A stretch of DNA of 64,000 nucleotides from Flavobacteriales bacterium. GTDB lineage: Bacteria; Bacteroidota; Bacteroidia; Flavobacteriales_F; PHOS-HE28. The notes beneath the pieces are model-generated. The model searched no databases, was not told the DNA's origin, and saw only the letters and a program-made list of their open reading frames with translations. This document shows, one piece after another, positions 1 through 8,940 of this stretch (its first letter is position 1; each line of letters opens with the position of its first letter). The stretch covers positions 620,001 to 684,000 of the forward strand of contig JADKHI010000006.1 in NCBI GenBank assembly GCA_016721825.1. The letters run 5' to 3'. The translations under genes were made by a program, and so were the position numbers.

Positions 1-1
1 C

Positions 2-520
2 ACCACTGCGGACGATGCTGTCCGCCAAGGCTTCAACCTGTTCATGAGCAAGGCACAATGTGCTACGTGCCATTTCGTTCCGCATTTCAATGGTGTGAAG
101 CCCCCCTACATCGGTTCGGAGTTCGAGGTGATCGGTGTGCCGGAGGACCTGGCCTACGCCATGCTCAGTGATGATGCCGGGCGCTTCGACGTGAATCCAG
201 CTGAGGAGACGCTCCATGCCTTCCGTACCGGCGGTCTGCGGAACATCGCACGCACAGCGCCTTACATGCACAACGGCGTGTTCCCTACACTACGTGAGGT
301 CATCGACCTGTACGACGCCGGTGGCGGTGCAGGGCACGGGCTCGATGTGGCCAACCAGACGCTCTCTTCCTACTCCCTGGACCTTTCTGACAATGACAAG
401 CTGCGGCTGGAAGCGTTCATGCGCTCCCTGAATGAGGACCTGCCCGCACAAGCTCGATTGCCCCTGCCTGCCTCGAAGAACAAGGAACTCAATGCCCGGA
501 GACCAGGAGGCATCTACTGA
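2..520 (+). CDS. Di-haem cytochrome c peroxidase / MauG family, C-terminal part (5' end outside window)
   Basis: The reading frame is open from base 2, so the gene starts before the window and only about 172 C-terminal residues are present. A c-type haem site CATCH lies near the N-terminal edge of the fragment. The segments GLRNIARTAPYMHNG and FPTLREVIDLYDAGG are typical of the C-terminal haem domain of bacterial di-haem peroxidases (CCP/MauG). Such proteins act in the periplasm, reducing hydrogen peroxide or carrying out related oxidations with electrons from small cytochromes or cupredoxins. A monohaem lipoprotein starts 6 bases downstream and a cupredoxin follows, which fits a small redox operon. 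Whether this member is a true peroxidase or a MauG-like enzyme cannot be decided, because the N-terminal haem domain is not visible. Confidence 0.85.
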   Translation, partial: TTADDAVRQGFNLFMSKAQCATCHFVPHFNGVKPPYIGSEFEVIGVPEDLAYAMLSDDAGRFDVNPAEETLHAFRTGGLRNIARTAPYMHNGVFPTLREVIDLYDAGGGAGHGLDVANQTLSSYSLDLSDNDKLRLEAFMRSLNEDLPAQARLPLPASKNKELNARRPGGIY

Positions 521-526
521 ACCCAC

Positions 527-937
527 ATGAAGCGCTTTCCACTACCAGCTTTGGGCATCCTGATCACGGTGATCACCTTGCAGCGCTGTGCGCCCAAGGC
601 CGAGCTACCACACACTTATCCGGCCAATGGGAACACGGACCTGCGAGGGGACTTCACGGCCCAGTTCCAACGAGGAGAGAAGCTGTATGGGCTGAATTGC
701 GGTGGTTGCCACAACAAGCGCGTGAACGGGCGCACCGTGATCCCCGATTTCTCAGCACCGCAATTGCTCGACTATGAAATGCGGACGCAATACCCCTCAC
801 ATGGCGAGAAGCTCCATGATTCCCGCGTCTCGAAGGAAGAGCTGGACGACATCCAAGTGTTCCTGTTGCATCGCCGACCCAGCGGGCATCCGATCTCTCC
901 ACCGCCAGTACCTGGACCACCACCCAAGATGAACTGA
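527..937 (+). CDS. Monohaem cytochrome c-like lipoprotein
   Basis: This 136-residue protein starts with a hydrophobic segment ending in a lipobox-like LQRC, so it is probably a lipoprotein anchored in the periplasm or outer membrane. It has one haem-binding motif, CGGCH, at about residues 58-62. The C-terminus is proline-rich (SPPPVPGPPP). It begins 6 bases after the peroxidase stop codon, so the two are probably co-transcribed, and an electron-donor role to the peroxidase is a reasonable inference. The protein is short for a class I cytochrome c. No clear axial methionine was identified; candidate residues lie in the YEMRTQYPS region. The haem site is seen directly; the partner assignment is inferred. 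Confidence 0.7.
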   Translation: MKRFPLPALGILITVITLQRCAPKAELPHTYPANGNTDLRGDFTAQFQRGEKLYGLNCGGCHNKRVNGRTVIPDFSAPQLLDYEMRTQYPSHGEKLHDSRVSKEELDDIQVFLLHRRPSGHPISPPPVPGPPPKMN

Positions 938-1010
938 GCCACCCCGGCCCAGACCCATAGCGCCTCGCAGATAGGCCTTGCACTTCGTCAACGCCTTGAA
1001 TGGATCGAAC

Positions 1011-1652
1011 ATGCTGCATCGGATCTGCTTCATGACCTGGCCGGCCAGCGGACCGGTCTTGGTGTTGCTGGCCACAAGCCTGCTCTCCATGGACACGGCC
1101 GTGGTCCCAAAGGTGCCAACGCCCCGGGGTTGTTCGGCCGCCATGCCGACCCGTGCGGAACGCAGCCCGCTGACACCACCAGCAGACTTCATCATTTCCG
1201 CCACGGCGAACTATGAATGGCTGGTGAACGGTGTGGTGCAGCCGAACCTGACACTGACCCGCGGGACAACATACATGTTCGATCTGACCGCCTTCAGCGA
1301 CGAGCATCCGTTCATGATCAACGACCAGCAGAACAACCCGTTCGGCACCATCTTCCTTCCCCAATCCTATGGAAGCGTGGTCAGCTTCACCCCTACGCTG
1401 ACCATGCCGGGCGCCATCTACTACCATTGCTCGATACACTACGGCATCAAGGGTCCTATCACGCTCATTTCACCATCGTGTACCGGCGACCTGAACGGCG
1501 ACCTGAGCGTGAACGCGAGCGACTTCGGGATCTTCGTGGCCGCATTCGGCACCATGTGTGCGGCTTGCGCTGCGGACCTGAACGACGATGGTTCAGTGAA
1601 CACCACTGACTTCGGCTTCTTCGTCAGCAACTATGGTTCATCGTGCGACTAG
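1011..1652 (+). CDS. Secreted cupredoxin-like protein with C-terminal dockerin-like repeats
   Basis: The frame is open from a TTG at 978, but the ATG at 1011 puts a hydrophobic signal-like segment (VLVLLATSLL) near the N-terminus and was preferred. The middle of the protein resembles a type 1 copper domain. One histidine sits in DEHPFM, followed later by YYHCSIHYGIKG, matching the usual Cys-x2-His ligand loop. The expected axial methionine (HxGMxG in relatives) appears to be isoleucine. The tail has two calcium-loop repeats, GDLNGDLSVNASDFGIF and DLNDDGSVNTTDFGFF, like dockerin type I loops. No T9SS domain is present. It follows the peroxidase and cytochrome genes, suggesting an electron carrier, but copper binding is inferred from the motif only. 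Confidence 0.65.
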   Translation: MLHRICFMTWPASGPVLVLLATSLLSMDTAVVPKVPTPRGCSAAMPTRAERSPLTPPADFIISATANYEWLVNGVVQPNLTLTRGTTYMFDLTAFSDEHPFMINDQQNNPFGTIFLPQSYGSVVSFTPTLTMPGAIYYHCSIHYGIKGPITLISPSCTGDLNGDLSVNASDFGIFVAAFGTMCAACAADLNDDGSVNTTDFGFFVSNYGSSCD

Positions 1653-1740
1653 AACATTGGCTACCACTGGACAGCACGCCGCGTTCGGTGCTTGCGCTCC
1701 TGTTACCCTGACCTCGTTCTCGTAGCTGGCAAGGACCGTC

Positions 1741-2532
1741 CTACGCGGCTTCCACGGCTCCCTTACGCACCATGCGCTCCGAAGGCACATGCTCGGCCCA
1801 GGCCTCATGCAGGTAGAGGCTCCAACGGCCTTCGTTGTACTCCAAGGCGCTGAGGTTCTCGATCCAATCGCCGGAGTTCAGGTACACGATGCTGCCCTTG
1901 GGTGTATCCACCGTACCGATGCGTGGCTGATGAATGTGGCCGCACACCACGGCCTCGTACCCATCGTGCAGCGCGATGTCGGCCATGGTCTGCTCAAAGT
2001 CGCTGATGAAGTTCACGGCGCTCTTCACGCTGTTTTTCACGCGGCGGCTGAAGCTCATGCGCGGGCGACCGAAGAAGGCGAGCGTGCGGTTCACCAGGTG
2101 GTTGATGCGGATCAATAGGTCGTACCCGAAGCCACCGAGCTTGGCGAGCCACTTGGCGCTCTTCATGGTGGCATCGAAGATGTCGCCGTGCAGGAACCAG
2201 TGGCGCTTGCCATCAATGGTAAGGCTGAGCTGATCCATCAGGCGCAGGTCACCGAGCCTTGCCGGACTGTAGCGGCGCAGCGCTTCATCGTGGTTGCCGG
2301 TGATGTAGTACACGGGCACCTTGGCGCTCCACTTCAGCAGCTTCTTCACCACGCGCATGTGCGGTTTGGGGAAGTATTTCTTATTGAACGCCCAGATGTC
2401 GATGATGTCACCGTTCAGGATCACGGTGCCAGGCGACACGCTACGGAGGTAGCTCAGCAACTCCTCTGCGCGGCAACCATAGGAGCCCAGGTGCAGGTCG
2501 CTCAGCACCAGGATCTCCACCTTTCGTTTCAT
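1741..2532 (-). CDS. LpxH-like metallophosphoesterase (UDP-2,3-diacylglucosamine diphosphatase family)
   Basis: This is a 263-residue calcineurin-type phosphoesterase with all metal-binding blocks in order: DLHLG (residues 12-16), GDIID (41-45), GNHDE (79-83), LHGD, and CGHIHQP near residue 195. The length and the GHxHxP block fit the LpxH/YbbF-type branch, which removes UMP from UDP-2,3-diacylglucosamine in lipid A synthesis. Bacteroidota often carry several paralogues of this family, so the exact substrate is uncertain and no symbol is given. No membrane segment or signal peptide is visible, so it is probably cytoplasmic or peripheral to the inner membrane. It stands alone, convergent with the cupredoxin gene. 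Confidence 0.8.
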   Translation of the reverse strand: MKRKVEILVLSDLHLGSYGCRAEELLSYLRSVSPGTVILNGDIIDIWAFNKKYFPKPHMRVVKKLLKWSAKVPVYYITGNHDEALRRYSPARLGDLRLMDQLSLTIDGKRHWFLHGDIFDATMKSAKWLAKLGGFGYDLLIRINHLVNRTLAFFGRPRMSFSRRVKNSVKSAVNFISDFEQTMADIALHDGYEAVVCGHIHQPRIGTVDTPKGSIVYLNSGDWIENLSALEYNEGRWSLYLHEAWAEHVPSERMVRKGAVEAA

Positions 2533-2619
2533 CCGTGCAAAGGGAAGGCCCTTGTGCGAAGTGGGTGTGGCGCGAAGGTTAACTCCTCGCTTACCCCCCG
2601 ATGCATTCGGCGATAGTGT

Positions 2620-3339
2620 TCAACCGGCCTCCTCCATGCGCTCCACCCACCCATTGGGTCCGTAGCTGCGCTTGCGGGCCAGCTCCATGATGGTGCGAAG
2701 TTCCTCCACGCTCCGAGGTCGCTCGCGTCCGCGGTGCAGCATGGCGTGGCAGTTGGGGCAAACGGGCACCAGGTCGTTCACCGGATCAAGTATGTAGTCC
2801 GCGTCCTTCGGGGACAGGGTCTTGAGGTGGTGGACCTGCATGAAGCCATCCCCGATGGCGCCATAGCGTCGCTTGAAATCCACGGCGCATACACGGCAAA
2901 TGGCACCGTGGTATGCCAGACACGTGGCCCTTGCTGACGCGTTGCGTTCGTAAATGTTCTCTGGTACCATCACCACGTGGCGTTGATGGTCGGGAGCAGC
3001 GGCCGTGACGCCAGCATCCGGTTCCATGCGGATATCCGAGCGGATCGGATCACAGCTCTTGCAGCGCTTAACCAGAACCCTTGACCCGTTGCGCTCTTGG
3101 GCGACGAACTGCAGAAGCTCATCCACCTGATCGGAACACGCCTTCATGGAATGACCACCTGTAAGCCCTGCCCCACCGACCCTGTTGCGAACACCCTGTA
3201 TGTGCGCACAACCTGCACGGTGCATGATGCTTATTGGATGGCTCCGCTTGCGCCGAAGGTTCAATACGAAGCCGGAAGGATGTTCTTCCATCCACCGGCG
3301 GAAACCCTTGTCATCATCCTGAAAGATCATCCTGCGCAT
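2620..3339 (-). CDS. HNH endonuclease domain protein
   Basis: The C-terminal third carries an HNH nuclease core. A zinc-type CRVC pair is followed by MQVHHLKTLS, then PVNDLVPVCPNCHAMLHRG, giving the expected His-His, Asn and His positions with a second CxxC. The central part (WMEEHPSGFVLNL, then a HRAGCAHI segment and a late CKSC) resembles an accessory domain found in front of HNH domains in other bacteria. The frame is open to 3519, but the first 60 residues look non-coding and arginine-rich, so the start was placed at the ATG at 3339, with 3330 as an alternative. It is likely a stand-alone, McrA-like restriction nuclease; no methylase gene is nearby. The target is unknown. Confidence 0.75.
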   Translation of the reverse strand: MRRMIFQDDDKGFRRWMEEHPSGFVLNLRRKRSHPISIMHRAGCAHIQGVRNRVGGAGLTGGHSMKACSDQVDELLQFVAQERNGSRVLVKRCKSCDPIRSDIRMEPDAGVTAAAPDHQRHVVMVPENIYERNASARATCLAYHGAICRVCAVDFKRRYGAIGDGFMQVHHLKTLSPKDADYILDPVNDLVPVCPNCHAMLHRGRERPRSVEELRTIMELARKRSYGPNGWVERMEEAG

Positions 3340-3615
3340 ACCAAAAGAGAATGGAGAGCCCCGCCATATCCGCCTGCTCCGTTGCGCACGATCAGGTTCG
3401 GTCCTTGCCGTCGGCTCCGGTCGGAACGCGGCGAAACTATCCGCTTCAAAGCGTCCACGCCACATGCGAACAAAGACTTGTTCCAGGGTTAAGATGAACC
3501 TAAGACCCCGCACATCCATGCTTCACATCCGCTTCTTCTTTTCGCAACCTGAACCGCCTTGTCAGGCTTTCCTTGCACGACCAGATGATCCAACAACCGG
3601 CCTGAACGGATACCC

Positions 3616-3915
3616 ATGGCTGACGAGCCCTTGCACATCTTCTTCAAGGAACACCCCACACGGGTTAGCACGACACCTTGGTCGAAGGTGCGCGAAGCGG
3701 CCATGATGGATGAGGTAAGGCACTACGTGTCCAAGGCTGTCCATTCCCAGCGCAGCAAGTTGGCCGCCCGCCATTTCGGCGGTTACAGGCTTGAGTTCCA
3801 CCGCACGCCCTTGCAACGGCCGGACGGTGAGGAAGAAGAGATATGGACGGTGTATCACAGTGATGCAGAGGCACCAGTTGCCAAGCGCCGCGGGCCGCAC
3901 AAGGTGGCGCGGTGA
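3616..3915 (+). CDS. Small protein of unknown function, first of an overlapping pair
   Basis: This is a 99-residue charged protein with no signal peptide, membrane segment or recognised domain. It contains an acidic stretch (GEEEE) and a basic C-terminus. Its stop codon overlaps the GTG start of the next gene by four bases (GTGA at 3912-3915), an arrangement typical of translationally coupled genes, and this is the main support that both are real. A competing reading frame exists on the opposite strand (3562-4197), but it has no recognisable protein features. Confidence 0.45.
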   Translation: MADEPLHIFFKEHPTRVSTTPWSKVREAAMMDEVRHYVSKAVHSQRSKLAARHFGGYRLEFHRTPLQRPDGEEEEIWTVYHSDAEAPVAKRRGPHKVAR

Positions 3916-4235
3916 TCGTGCACGAAGCTTCATGCGCAGGGAAGGTTGGGCATACACCGAAAGGTGAGCTTCGCGGCAAATACCACAGCACATCCATGCT
4001 CCACCTGCTGCCACGCGTCCGTCGCCGAAAGGTCCAGTACATCGCGGTGCTGCGCTGCCCCCACTGCCGCGTACGGGTATCCGAGCAGATGCCCAGCGAA
4101 GGCAGCGTGCTGCACACCAAGTGCTTCTGTTGCGGGAAGTTCCTGCACGCCCATGCCGATGCTTGCTGCGTCTACTGCTCCATGGCGAACGTGCCATGCC
4201 CCAAAAGGCAGCGCAAGCAAGGTCGCAGAGGTTGA
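3912..4235 (+). CDS. Small cysteine-rich zinc-ribbon-like protein
   Basis: This is a 107-residue protein starting at a GTG that overlaps the upstream stop codon; an internal ATG at 3996 is an alternative start. It has a series of paired cysteines, CPHC, CFCC and CCVYC, spaced as in zinc ribbons or zinc knuckles, and a very basic C-terminus (KRQRKQGRRG). These features suggest a zinc-stabilised, perhaps nucleic-acid-binding protein, but no family was recognised. The paired cysteines and coupling to the upstream gene argue that it is a real gene rather than a chance frame. Confidence 0.45.
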   Translation: MIVHEASCAGKVGHTPKGELRGKYHSTSMLHLLPRVRRRKVQYIAVLRCPHCRVRVSEQMPSEGSVLHTKCFCCGKFLHAHADACCVYCSMANVPCPKRQRKQGRRG

Positions 4236-4359
4236 GCAGCAGGTGGTGCCGTTCGTAGACGTGCCATGTTACCGCGAAGCGTACCGGTGTTCACAGAACC
4301 ACAAAGAGCAGGTCGCGGAGTGATAACGCTGGTCTAACATCACCGCTTCCGGCACCCGC

Positions 4360-4367
4360 TACACTTG
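4360..4367 (+). promoter_or_regulatory. TACACTTG promoter -7-like box of the TonB-dependent receptor
   Basis: It differs from TAnnTTTG at one position and lies 20 bases before the ATG at 4388. Confidence 0.25.
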
Positions 4368-4387
4368 CCGCCCGAACCGGACCGGTC

Positions 4388-7300
4388 ATGAAGCGTGTTC
4401 TCCTGCTCCTCCTTGCCTGCTGTGCGCTGATCCACACCGTTGTTGCGCAGAGCACCATCCGGGGCAAGGTGACCGACGCTGTAACGGGTGAGGAGCTGAT
4501 CGGTGCGTCCATTGCCGTGAAAGGCAGCGAGCCGCGGATCGGCACCTCCGCCAATATGGAAGGTGATTTCTCCCTGACGATACCGAACGCCGGGCCGGTG
4601 ACCATTGCGGTATCCATGTTCGGGTACGCCATTCAGGAGACCACCTTGACGCCAGCGGCAGGCGGTGTGGAGATCCTCAATTTCGAACTGCGTGAGGAAG
4701 GCAAGGAGTTGAAGGAGTTCGAGATCACACGGAAAGCGAACAAGCGTGCCGATGCCTACTTGGAACGGATGAAGTCCAATGCGGCGACGAGCTTCGATTT
4801 CATTTCGCGTGACATGACCTTGAAGACCGGCGACAGCGATGCGTCGCAAGCGGTGAAGCGTGTAACGGGTGTGTCCACGGTCGGTGCATTCGTGACGGTG
4901 CGGGGCCTGGCCGATCGCTACATCGTAACGGCCATCAATGGCAGTCGGGTGCCGACCATGGATCCGTTGACCAACAACCTGCGGCTGGACCTTTTCCCAA
5001 CAGGTCTGTTGGACAATATCATCATCACCAAGACCGCTTCGCCCGAGCTTCCCGGTGATTGGTCGGGAGCCTTCATGTCGTTGAACACAAGTGATTATCC
5101 GGACAAGTTGCGTGTGAGCATCAGCGCAGCGCTGGGGTATAACCCGAACGTGTGGGGCAAGCAGATCGTCTCCTCCCAGAGCAGCTCCACGGACTGGCTG
5201 GGGCGCGATGACGGAATGCGAGGGATCCCGGCAGGAGTGCCCACTGATGCTGAGGCGTTCCCGCTGTTCATCGAACCGAACCTCTACCAGCAACTTACCC
5301 TGTTGGGTCTTGGCCCAACGTTGGCATCGTACGGCATCACTCCAACGAACAGCGCTTTTCAAACACCGATCATGGGCACAAGCAGCGCTCTTCAAGGCTT
5401 GGCGCTTACTGAGCTGGGGTTACTGGCGCCTGCGTTGATCAACGATCCAACTGCCTTACAGAGCGCGGTGAACACATACAACTCCACATACAACCTGGCC
5501 TATTTCTCTCCGACGGTGAATGCCGAGCTGGCCAGCCTCAACACCAAGTTCAACAATGCCAACTGGCGGGTGAAGGATGTGTCCGGCAGCCCCAACATCA
5601 ACCAGTCGATCACCATCGGGAACCAGGTGGCGCTGTTCAAGAAACGCAAGTCGCCGATGAGCCTCGGCTACCTCGCCGGGTTCCGCTACTCGCAGGACAC
5701 GGACTACGATGGTGCGGCCACGCAGGAACGGACCAGTGAGAACTTCACGGAAGGCGAGCCAGGCAGCACCTTCGATCAGAAAGGCGACCTGCGCATATCC
5801 ACCATCACCAACGGCTGGAGCGCGTTGGGCAGCCTTTCATTGAACGTGGACCGCAACAACAGCTTCTCGTTGTTGGTGATGCCCAACGCCTTGGGCCAGA
5901 ACAACGCACGCTATACCGTGTTCCTGAAACCGAGCGTAAGCGGCGAGACGTTCGCCTCCGAAGATCAGTTCTATGAGCAGCGCAAGCTTTGGGTCTACCA
6001 ATACGGATCGAAGCACTTCATTCCGGCGTGGCGCATGAAGGTGGAGCTCGACGGCTCGTATTCTGATGGCGACCGCGACATCCTGGACCTGAAGACCGTG
6101 CAATACATCCTGCCGCCGCCCGGAGAGCCCATCACCAACGTCGATGGTGCCTTGATCCCCGCCTCCCGCATCTACCGCTTCCTGGACGAGACCTTGCTGG
6201 ACGCGCGCATCGGCCTGGAGCTACCCTTGACCGACGACGACCGGAAGGTGCGCAAATTGAAGTTCGGAGGCGCTTATCGCAACGATACACGCAAGAACCA
6301 GCAGACCTACTACACGATCCTACGCGCCCCCGGGCCTACCCAGTGGGAAGATCCCGGACGCTTCGACATGCGGCCTGACGGGCAGTTCACTTCGCAATAC
6401 GCGCCCTTCGGAACCTTCAAGGACAGCGACATCGGCATCTTGAACGTGTGGGCGGGCTACGTAATGACAGACTATGCGTTCAACTCCAAGGTGCGGGTGG
6501 TCGGTGGACTTCGCGCCGAACACACCGACCTGCTCACGGACATACTGCGCTACTACGAACAAGGCTTGGACCCGAACGATCCCGCACGCGGCACAGTGGG
6601 GAACCAAGCCATCGGCGGAGCGGGTACGACCGAACCCAAACCCGCCGTTCCGGGCATGATCGATCGCTGGGACCTTCTGCCCAGTGTCAACTTCATCTAC
6701 CGGTTGAAGGATGATGAGGTGGCCCCGACGAACCTTCGGCTCAACTACTTCCGCTCCTTGGGACGCCCCAGTTTCCGCGAGTTCAGCGTGGTGCAGCTGT
6801 TCGACTACATCCTGAACGGGACGGTGTACGGGAACCCTGAACTGGAGATGACCCACATCGACAACTTCGATGTGCGCTTGGAGCGCTTCTTCAAGAACCG
6901 GAACAACATCTCGCTCAGTGGCTTCTACAAGCGCTTCGACAACCACATCGAGCTGCTGACCACTGGTGGCGACGGGTACACCTGGCGCAACGCCGACTTC
7001 TCCCGCATCTATGGTCTGGAGCTCGAGGGCCGTGTCGGCATCACGCGCAGCCTGGAATGGCGTGGCAACGTCACCGTGATGGACTCAAGGTCCGACCTGA
7101 CCTTCGGGTCCAATGGGCAGCAGCGCACCTTCAGCACGGAGATGTATGGACAGGCACCCTTTCTGGTGAATTCCATGTTGACCTGGAGCGCGGATAGCGC
7201 TCGCTTCTATGCCAGCGTCTCGTACAACGTGCAAGGGCCCAAGCTGGCCGTCTCGAACTCCGAGACCGCTCCGGAAACAGTGCGTGCCTATGAAATGCCC

Positions 7301-7489
7301 CGCAACCTGATCGACATCACACTGAACAAGTCCGTGGGAAAGCACTGGAACGTGAAGCTCCGCGGCCGCAACCTGTTGAACGCCCCTTTACGCCGAGCCT
7401 ACAAGTTCGACAAGGGCTACGTGGTGGATTTCGATAGTTACCGCTACGGTCCGGAGTACTCGCTCACGCTGACGTACACCATCGAGTAA
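4388..7489 (+). CDS. TonB-dependent outer membrane receptor with carboxypeptidase-regulatory-like domain
   Basis: This 1033-residue protein has a Sec signal peptide ending near VVAQS, then a carboxypeptidase D regulatory-like domain (GKVTDAVTGEELIGASI, residues about 26-110) typical of Bacteroidota receptors. A plug domain follows (VKRVTGVSTVGAFVTVRG, with GLLDNIIITKTASPELPG). The rest is a long beta-barrel with a C-terminus ending in aromatic and hydrophobic alternation (YSLTLTYTIE). It imports a substrate across the outer membrane using TonB energy. No SusD-like partner is adjacent, so it is not a classical SusCD pair. The gene after it starts 3 bases past the stop codon, implying co-transcription with secreted proteins of the locus. 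The substrate is unknown; a phosphorus-related one is possible given the PhoX-like domain downstream. Confidence 0.9.
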   Translation: MKRVLLLLLACCALIHTVVAQSTIRGKVTDAVTGEELIGASIAVKGSEPRIGTSANMEGDFSLTIPNAGPVTIAVSMFGYAIQETTLTPAAGGVEILNFELREEGKELKEFEITRKANKRADAYLERMKSNAATSFDFISRDMTLKTGDSDASQAVKRVTGVSTVGAFVTVRGLADRYIVTAINGSRVPTMDPLTNNLRLDLFPTGLLDNIIITKTASPELPGDWSGAFMSLNTSDYPDKLRVSISAALGYNPNVWGKQIVSSQSSSTDWLGRDDGMRGIPAGVPTDAEAFPLFIEPNLYQQLTLLGLGPTLASYGITPTNSAFQTPIMGTSSALQGLALTELGLLAPALINDPTALQSAVNTYNSTYNLAYFSPTVNAELASLNTKFNNANWRVKDVSGSPNINQSITIGNQVALFKKRKSPMSLGYLAGFRYSQDTDYDGAATQERTSENFTEGEPGSTFDQKGDLRISTITNGWSALGSLSLNVDRNNSFSLLVMPNALGQNNARYTVFLKPSVSGETFASEDQFYEQRKLWVYQYGSKHFIPAWRMKVELDGSYSDGDRDILDLKTVQYILPPPGEPITNVDGALIPASRIYRFLDETLLDARIGLELPLTDDDRKVRKLKFGGAYRNDTRKNQQTYYTILRAPGPTQWEDPGRFDMRPDGQFTSQYAPFGTFKDSDIGILNVWAGYVMTDYAFNSKVRVVGGLRAEHTDLLTDILRYYEQGLDPNDPARGTVGNQAIGGAGTTEPKPAVPGMIDRWDLLPSVNFIYRLKDDEVAPTNLRLNYFRSLGRPSFREFSVVQLFDYILNGTVYGNPELEMTHIDNFDVRLERFFKNRNNISLSGFYKRFDNHIELLTTGGDGYTWRNADFSRIYGLELEGRVGITRSLEWRGNVTVMDSRSDLTFGSNGQQRTFSTEMYGQAPFLVNSMLTWSADSARFYASVSYNVQGPKLAVSNSETAPETVRAYEMPRNLIDITLNKSVGKHWNVKLRGRNLLNAPLRRAYKFDKGYVVDFDSYRYGPEYSLTLTYTIE

Positions 7490-7492
7490 GCC

Positions 7493-8839
7493 ATGGAACG
7501 CACTTCCCAACAGCGCACCGATCGTATGAGAGGCACCAGCCTCCTGTTCTGCTTGGTCTTGCTCGTGAGCGCTCGAGCAGTTGCGCAGAGCGACATTGAG
7601 AACGTGATCGTGGAGACCTACTACATCTCCAATGCGGATGACGCCTCGGACACGAACGGTGGCGGGTTGACCGAGGGTTCCACGACCTATCGCGTGTATC
7701 TGGACCTCTGCGACAGCTGTGCCCTCCGTTCCATCTATGGGGATGTGAACCACACGCTACGGATCACCAGCACCACGTTCTTCTTCAACCACTTGGACCG
7801 GGGCGCGACCTATGGCCACCTGATCAACAATGGAGCCTTGGACGAAGGCACAGCGCCGGTGGATTCGTGGCTTTCCCTTGGGGCAGGCAGCAACCAGAAG
7901 GCCGGAATTCTCAAGGTCAACGATCCTGATGGCACCGTCCTTGCCAACAACGATGGTGGAAGCGCGGGGATCTCGGGGGGGCTTATGCAGAATACGGATG
8001 CTGGAGCGGGAATTCCATTGAACCTCCAGGATGGGCTCGCGCCGCCGGTTGGAAGTCCGGTCCCTCCTGGCTTCAGCGTGACCGGGTTGTTGCCGGATAG
8101 CACCTTTTTCAAGCTCACCCAAGCGAACGAGTTCATCTCCAACGACACGCGGATCGCGTGCATCACACCCGGCGTACAAGGGCCCACCACCGACAACCGC
8201 GTGCTCGTGGCCCAGCTGACCACCACCGGCGAGCTGACCTTCGAACTGAACGTGGAGATCGAACACCCGGATGGCAGCGTCCAGAAATACGTGGCCAACG
8301 ACTCGGTGGTGCTCGCGGACGAGGCACCGAACGGACTGCTGGTCTATCCGCCCGAGTGCGGATGCACGGACCCCAACTTCCTGGAGTTCGACCCCACTGC
8401 CGGTTGCGATGATGGCTCCTGCGCCACCACCATCATCTTCGGCTGTCTGGATACGCTGGCCTGCAACTACGACCCCAACGCCAACTTCAACATCGCGCAA
8501 CTGTGCTGCTACGGACCCGACAGCTGTGAGGGGCTTGACATCACGATCGTTTGCCCCGGGGTGGGGGTCGAAGAGTTGCGACAAGCAGCGGCCATCGAGC
8601 TGTATCCGAACCCCGCAGCGAACGTTCTGCACGTGCGCGGGTTGAATGCTTGGAGCAATGGTTCCAACGTGCAGGCTTCCATCCACGATGCCTTTGGTCG
8701 CTTGGTGCTTCAGACGAACATGAGCGCCACCTCAGGGTATGAGCTCGACTTACCTGTCCACGACCTGGCCCCTGGCGCCTATCTATTGCGGATCAGCTCA
8801 CCGAAAGCAACGCTGACCCGTTCGTTCATCAGAGAATGA
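7493..8839 (+). CDS. Secreted T9SS protein, member 1 of a five-gene paralogous family
   Basis: This 448-residue protein starts 3 bases after the receptor gene; an ATG at 7526 would put the signal peptide (LLFCLVLLVSARAVAQ) at the very N-terminus. Residues about 35-290 form a domain shared with the genes at 8941, 10338, 13185 and 17562. Shared marks are VIVETYYISNA, TTYRVYLDL, PVDSWLSLGAG, DPDGTV and a late TTGELTFELNVEI. A cysteine-rich segment follows (CGCTDPNFLEFDP, CNYDPNAN). The end is a type A T9SS sorting domain (IELYPNPAANVLHVRG, AFGRLV, GAYLLRI). The product is therefore exported and released or attached at the cell surface. The shared domain was not recognised as any named family. 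Confidence 0.8.
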   Translation: MERTSQQRTDRMRGTSLLFCLVLLVSARAVAQSDIENVIVETYYISNADDASDTNGGGLTEGSTTYRVYLDLCDSCALRSIYGDVNHTLRITSTTFFFNHLDRGATYGHLINNGALDEGTAPVDSWLSLGAGSNQKAGILKVNDPDGTVLANNDGGSAGISGGLMQNTDAGAGIPLNLQDGLAPPVGSPVPPGFSVTGLLPDSTFFKLTQANEFISNDTRIACITPGVQGPTTDNRVLVAQLTTTGELTFELNVEIEHPDGSVQKYVANDSVVLADEAPNGLLVYPPECGCTDPNFLEFDPTAGCDDGSCATTIIFGCLDTLACNYDPNANFNIAQLCCYGPDSCEGLDITIVCPGVGVEELRQAAAIELYPNPAANVLHVRGLNAWSNGSNVQASIHDAFGRLVLQTNMSATSGYELDLPVHDLAPGAYLLRISSPKATLTRSFIRE

Positions 8840-8912
8840 TCAGCGCATGGACTTGGCGGATCACTTCATGATCTGGTAATTCCGAACTGGCATCGGCGCA
8901 ACATGGTGCGGA

Positions 8913-8920
8913 TAGTTTCG
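8913..8920 (+). promoter_or_regulatory. TAGTTTCG promoter -7-like box of the gene at 8941
   Basis: It matches TAnnTTYG 20 bases before the ATG at 8941, so this gene may have its own promoter besides read-through from the receptor operon. Confidence 0.35.
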
Positions 8921-8940
8921 CCGCCTGAACTGCACCGACC

